From Bimuria novae-zelandiae CBS 107.79 (lineage: Eukaryota > Ascomycota > Dothideomycetes > Pleosporales > Didymosphaeriaceae): a stretch of 64,000 nucleotides of DNA. A program made the translations under genes and the position numbers. The number at the start of each line of letters is the position of its first letter. The first letter of the stretch is position 1. The notes beneath the pieces were generated by a model. That model did not search any database and was not told the DNA's origin. It worked only from the letters and a program-made list of their open reading frames with translations. The stretch lies in NCBI GenBank assembly GCA_010015655.1, contig ML976784.1, positions 78,398-142,397 on the forward strand, written 5' to 3'. Positions 58,702-64,000 of the stretch are shown one piece after another.

Positions 58702-61700
58702 GGTTTATTTCTAGTTCCTATGTGTCTTCTAAGTGTGGATATCCTTTCCACTTAATTAAGTAGGTTCGTGGCTAATCCGTGTATTATAGTATCTTCTTAA
58801 TTTTGAATTCGGTTTCCTCCTCTAGCTGGTAATAGAAGGTGGTTTCGACTAGTGTTTTAAGGTCTGCTAGTTCTAATTAATCTATATAGAATACCGGATG
58901 TATCTTAGCGTCTGGTGGTAATTCTAATTAGTAGTTAACTAGTAATATTTATTCAGAAATAAAAAATAGTCTAACCTTCATATAATCTAGTTTCTTATGC
59001 TTTATCTTCTAAGTTCAAAGATTTTTCGTAAGCAGGTATGCTTTATCCCCCTTCTTTAGCTAAGGTGCCGTTTTTCTTTTTCGGTTCGTATAGGAAATGC
59101 TTTGCTATTAAGCTTTCTCGAGGTTTTCTCGGAGTTATTAATGTATTTCTTTCATTTTTATAGCCGTGTTGATGGCTTCTTCCGTTCTAATAGTAGTAGG
59201 AAATATTTAATTAAAGAGATGTAGATGTCTTCCGTAGTTTGCATAGAATGGTGTATATCTAGTTACTACTAATATCTTATTATTATATGCTAATTATGCT
59301 ATTAGTAATAGAGAAATCTAGTTATTTTTCTAGTTATTGCAGTAGATGCGTAGGTACGTTTCCATTATTTAATTTGTACGTTCTGTTTGTCCGTCTGTCT
59401 GTGGGTGGTAGGCTGTTAATAGTTTTCGTTTTATTCTAATAAGTGCCATAAGTATTGTCTAGTAGTTTAAAGTAAAGAGCTTGTCTCTATCGCTAATAAT
59501 TGTCTTTAGAATGCCATGATGTCGTATAAGTCGGTCTAAGATAAGGAATGCTAGTTCCGTTACTGTTATTGTCTTTTTGCATAGTAGTAGTTCTATATAT
59601 TTAGTAAATCTGCACACGATTACCAGTATTATGTTATAGCTTACTCTGTTTGTAGGGTCTTTTAATTTTGGCAATTCTGTGACAAAGTCCATTGCGATGT
59701 CTTCCCATGGTACTATAGGTATCTGGATGGCTTGCATCTCTCTGTACTTAAGATGTGTTGTGTATTTATTACGTTAGCATTCTGCACATTTGCGTATATA
59801 GGTTGCTACTACTTCCTTAATTCCTTTAAAGCTATAGTTCCTCTAAATTAGTTCTATCGTTTTTTTAATTCCAGGGTGTCCGTATACAAGGTCGTCGTGG
59901 TATTATCGTATAACCTCCATCTGTTGTTCCTTAGGTACTTTTCGTGTGAGTACAAGGAGTTGATTAAGTTCTACTATAGGTTCTAAAGAACCGTTAGGAT
60001 GTTATTTTAGTATTACGAAGTAGGTTTTAACTTTATCCCTTATAAAATCGTGTTGTCAGCTAAGTGCGTCTGCTCGTCCATTTTCTTTACTAGGTGTGTA
60101 TACGATCTTGAATTTGTATTATCTAAGCGTTTCTAACCATCTTGCCTGCCTTAGCGTAAGTTCCTTCGTAGTCGTAAAGCGTGTAAGGTTCTTATAGTCC
60201 GTAAAGATCTTAAGTGTAGAGTAGCTAAGAGCGTAGATTCTCTAGTGCTTTAGTGTTTTAATAATTGCGTATAGTTCTTTATCGTGTACGTTATATCGTG
60301 CTTCCGTGTTAGTAAACTTGCATAAGTAATATGCAATAGGGTGCTATTTGCTATCTTTCTCTTATTTTGTGCAGGCACCTATTGCAAGGTCGCTTGCGTT
60401 CGTTTCGATTTATAGTGGTTTTTCATCCCTAAAGTGGATAAGTACTAGTGGCATAATATATGCAGTTTTTAAGAGTTAGAACGACATTCTACACTTTATA
60501 GTCTATACAAATGGTGTGTCCTTTCTTGTAAGGTTTATAAGTAGTATCGTAATCCTTGCATAGTCCTTAATAAATTATTAATTAAATCTATAGAATCCTA
60601 AGAATTCTTAGATGTTCTTCGCCGTTTTTAGTATTAGCTAGCTCTTAATGCATTTAATCTTGTTAGATGCGACTTTAATTCCTTCTATGCTAATAACGTG
60701 TCCTAGGAATTTAAGTCGTGTTACGTGCTATTTACACTTCTTTAGCTTAATTCTAAGGTGTGCCTTGTCTAATACTGTTAACACCGTCTGTACATGCAGA
60801 ACATAATCTGAATCGTTCTTAGAGTAAACAAGTATATCGTCCATGTATGCGATAACAAATATATCTAGATAGTTACAGAATACGTGGTTAATTAGTGCTT
60901 AGAAGTTTGCTGGTGCGTTAGTAAGTCTAAAAGGTATAACTATATATTTAAATAGTCTATAGCGTGACCTAAACGCTGTCTTCCACTCGTCACCTTCCTT
61001 AATTTATATAAGGTAGTATCCATCTCGTAAATCTATTAGTGTAAAACGTTTGGCTCTTAAGAGTTGGTCTCTTAATTCTAAGATATTTAGTAGTAGGTAT
61101 TGATTTTTAATCGTCATGTTGTTAATCTTCTAATAGTTAACACATAGTCGTAGTGTGCCGTCTTTCTTTATAATAAATATAAAAGGGCTAGCTGCTAGTA
61201 ACTTTAATAGTCGTATGTATCCTTTCGCGAGATTTGTCTCGATGAATTCTTTCTCTTGTTAGAGTTCTTTTCTAGTCTTGCTATATAGTGGTCTAAAGGG
61301 TGGCGTTTTCCCTTCTACTAGGTCTATCGCTAGATCCTAGGGTTGATGTTCTGGAAGGTTTGCTTTTCCTTCTCTCTCGGTGAACATATAATTCCATGCT
61401 CGATAGCATTCCGGAATTTTATGGTTTGTGCTTTCATCCATCTTCTTGCGCTCTGTGACCTGGTGGTTTCTACTAGCGTCTGCCAAGGGTTTCTTCCGTT
61501 TTTCGACTGTCCGTCGCGAGACTATAGTGTTGATAGCTCTCTTATTTACTATTATGCTCTGTTAATGCGTAGGCTTTGCTTACAATACACAGTTGTAGCG
61601 CTTAAAGGATAGCTTTTTTCTCTCTTAGTTAATCGTAAGATTATGCTTCCTTAACTAGGGTAGTCCTAAAATTACGTCGTGATTAGCTTCCTTAATAATG

Positions 61701-63846
61701 TCGAGGGTAATTAATTCCTAGTGTCTATAGATCGTAAGGGTAGTTTCGACCTCGTATTCAATTATTGCTTTGCCAGGCATTAGCTATCTATTCGCGATAT
61801 AGATAGCATAGGGCATGGCCTTCTTACGCTTATAGAGTCCCGCTCTATTAAGTGCTTTTCTTAACACATAACTTTCCTGTGCTCCTGAGTCTAGTATGGC
61901 TTTTATCTATGTTTCTTTAAGCTATACTGGTAGCTTAATTAATACTTAACTATTTATAGCATTTAGTTCTCTGAAGGCGTCTTCCCTCCTAAGCCTAGGT
62001 CTAAAAAAGACATCTTTTCTATAGGTGGCTTTATAGGATTAAGGTGTCCTTCCTTCTTCTTCTCCTGAGGCTACTGCTAGGCCTTTTCTAGGAGAGCTTC
62101 ACCGTCTTCTTCCTTTATTACCGTTTTAATCCTAAGGGTTATAGTCCCTTTTAGTATGCAATTAAACCCATGCTTTTCTTTTTTCTCTTTGTGTTCCTTA
62201 TAATTAGGGTGTAAGCATGTTTGCTATTTGTTAGATGCGCATTTTCCGTTAACTAGTAGTAATATTACTTAGTTTAGCGCTTAGTTAAGGTGTAAAAAGT
62301 ATCGCGTTTTGCGCTTGTCCTAGAGGTAAACGTTACAATAGGTAATAGGGTAGTTAAACCACTCCTATCTGCATTGTTAGTACGTTTAGGGAAAGTAACT
62401 GTATTCCTTAGCTTAGTAATAAATAGTACATTAGTCTTCTCTATAGAGGGTCTATCGTATAGTCTCATGCGTAGGGTTACGGTGGTCTAGGTCGTACTAT
62501 AGTTCGTAGTTCGGGCTTTCGTTTAGGTATTTCTTCTTAGGGTCTTTGTAGGCGTAGCGGTGGTCCGCCATTTCTTGTGCCACTTTACTAACTAGGTCAG
62601 GTTAGTAAGCGTGAAAAAATGCTTTTGCGTAGTCTTATTATTCTATTGCCGTAAACCTAAAATCTCCTTCTCGAGGTTGGTGTTTTTCTAAGAAGTTAAA
62701 AACATTCGTTGTCTTACTAGTAATAGGTTTGCTCTAGCTAGGGTGAGGTATAAGAGATTAAGGTATTAGTTCCTTCTCCTTTCCTTTATCGTCTAAACTT
62801 TCGTGTGCATCCTCGTAGAGTCGTAAGTTAGGTAATTCTAATTACTCTAAGTCTTTATCGTGGATGTTAATTTACTTAATAGCGTCTATTACCTACTATT
62901 CTTTATTGGTTGCGTCTGCATCTGCGATAGATAGTACGTTTAACTATCTAATAACCTTGTTCTTAGATCTGCAGTTCCTGGCGATGTGGCCTGGTTTACT
63001 ATATGTAAAGCATTTACGCGTCTCGGTCCCCTATCGTCGGGTTCTATCTAAGATACGTTAGTTAGGCTTTTGGAAGCCTATAGCCCTTCCTGTTCCCTTT
63101 TCTAGGTTGTTAAACTAGATATCTTTTATAGGTTAGGGTCCGTAGTAGTTGCGTTACTGGCGTTAAGGTACTTTTAGTAGCGCCCTATAGACTACAGGTG
63201 CCTGTCGTCTAAAACTGGCGTTTTTTAGGTTCTTGCGGAATTCTTCCTGCAAAGCGAACCATTCCCTATTAATGCGAATAGTCTCTTTGTACAGTTCTTC
63301 TAAGGTCTCTATCTTTATACTACTACGCAGGAGTTCTTCGCGCACACTGCGTTTAAGGCCTTATTTATATATTATCTTAAGAGATTTATCCTCCTAGTCA
63401 AGTTACACTACATACTTGCGAAACTCGGCCGTGTATTTAGCTACAGATTAGTGTTGGCGAACTATTTAGATTACTTGTCCAGCGATAGCTATTTTGTTAG
63501 TAATTCTAAATATTTATTAAAAGTATATCTTAAAGTTGTCGTAGTCCTTAATAATGTTAATTACATTAGCATGCTTATTAATATACTCCTTATCTTCGTT
63601 ATCGTGGTCCATGTCTAAGTACTTAACTAAGTAGGGATAAATCTATTCTTCAGCGCTTCCTTGCATGTAGGTCGTAGTAAAAATAACCTTCTTTTTATCT
63701 TTAAGGTCTTAGTTCTAGTCGAAGAAATAGAGGTCTAGCTGTAAGAGCTAGATATCGAGGAGGGTACGATTACCATTATACAAGTTAGGTTTATGTGCCT
63801 TGTTCTTGCCATCCCCTATAGGGGTGACATGGTTGTCCGAAGCCAT
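58607..63846 (-). pseudogene. gag-pol of GyE, lightly RIPed
   Basis: ATG 63846 (MASDNHVTPIGDGKNK) opens gag; gag pieces remain open at 63163-63345. The zinc knuckle is CFTYSKPGHIARNC near 62972-63013 (one Cys to Tyr). Protease AILDSGAQESYV lies near 61880-61915, with LDSGA intact. RT has [26 protein letters not shown] and YMDDILVY at about 60834-60857. RNase H follows, then integrase MDFVTELPKL...SDRDKLF (open at 59459-59737), and the chromodomain YLIKWKGYPHLEDT near 58715-58800. About twenty stops and a net frame change (5240 nt) make it inactive, but it is close to the ancestral sequence. Confidence 0.9.
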
Positions 63847-63893
63847 GGAAGAGATAGGGGTCCTATTAGTATTTATGTTAAGGGTGTTTAAAA

Positions 63894-64000
63894 TGTTAAG
63901 GTCCCAAAGAGATAGCTAATCCCTAAGGGGCTAAGGTTGGTTCTCGGGCAGGAATACTAGTAGGACAGGAGAGGGTCGTAGTAATAGCCTACGTTTGTCA
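63894..64000 (-). repeat. 5' LTR of GyE, partial at window end
   Basis: TGTTAAGGTCCCAAAGAG onward matches 57502-57608 with very few differences. It is cut by the end of the window. Confidence 0.93.

Larger units (their letters stand above)
57502..64000 (-). mobile_element. GyE: Ty3/gypsy retrotransposon, youngest element, runs off the window
   Basis: A 472-bp 3' LTR (57502-57973), about 5.9 kb of internal sequence and the first 107 bp of the 5' LTR (63894 onward) are present. RIP is light: long frames, the RT and protease catalytic motifs and the integrase core remain readable. The flank AGTAG precedes 57502; the partner duplicate would be outside the window. It interrupts C2. Confidence 0.93.

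Noticed and set aside
61343..61612. 89-codon forward open stretch with a signal-peptide-like start
   Set aside because: It is complementary to the protease-RT linker of GyE; hydrophobicity arises from the reverse complement of a charged linker.

Overview
The window looks like heterochromatic, repeat-only DNA of a filamentous ascomycete. Almost everything from about 838 to 64,000 is transposon sequence carrying a strong repeat-induced point mutation (RIP) signature. CpA and TpG are depleted, TpA is very frequent and CpG is kept. Reading frames are recovered when in-frame TAG/TAA are read as former CAG/CAA or TGG codons. Cys and His codons have become Tyr, and several start codons ATG have become ATA. 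No host gene, rRNA or convincing tRNA was found. Bases 1-836 are a GC-rich, non-RIPed but degenerate segment.

Layout. Element I (Tan1/pogo-like, from 838) holds A1 (pogo, 1058-2922), a small LTR-like insertion (3911-5830) and H1 (pogo, 6022-7636). It is followed by C1 (7661-49241), a Tan1-like element split by a tower of insertions. Inside C1 lies gypsy element GyA (7703 to about 36960). GyA holds three insertions. GyB (gypsy, 7806-20419) contains A2 (12155-17971), which contains B1 (12339-16306), which contains D (13782-15889). A solo LTR sits at 20479-20832. GyC (gypsy, 21791-32662) has a Tc1-like element T (22297-25938) in its left LTR, and T contains pogo-like E (23239-25163). Next, still inside C1, is GyD (gypsy, 37231-47766) with B2 and A3 inside. 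After C1 come Tan1-like G (49426-56634), holding a MULE (50493-53711) and H2 (53849-55700), then truncated Tan1-like C2 (56642-57501), and finally GyE (gypsy, 57502 to beyond the window). Most boundaries are fixed by matching inverted or long terminal repeats plus target duplications: TA for pogo/Tc1, 5 bp for gypsy and 10 bp for the MULE.

The most interesting signal is an extra gene in the gypsy elements. Between the end of pol and the 3' LTR, on the opposite strand to gag-pol, four elements (GyB, GyC, GyD, GyE) carry an ORF. In three of them it has a complete Zn(II)2Cys6-type spacing followed by a coiled coil; GyB keeps only the first half. Its 3' end overlaps the end of pol tail-to-tail. 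In the related pair GyD/GyE this ORF and the adjacent U3 differ while the rest of the element matches.

Second, seven distinct pogo/Tan1 TIR types each contain two tandem copies of their own motif at a 17-bp period (18 bp in family A). Third, the second catalytic Asp is Asn in all nine pogo/Tan1 copies where it was read, as expected from RIP of a TpG-context codon. GyE is the youngest and least mutated element, with intact YMDD and DSGA motifs. All coding regions are broken; none is expected to be active.
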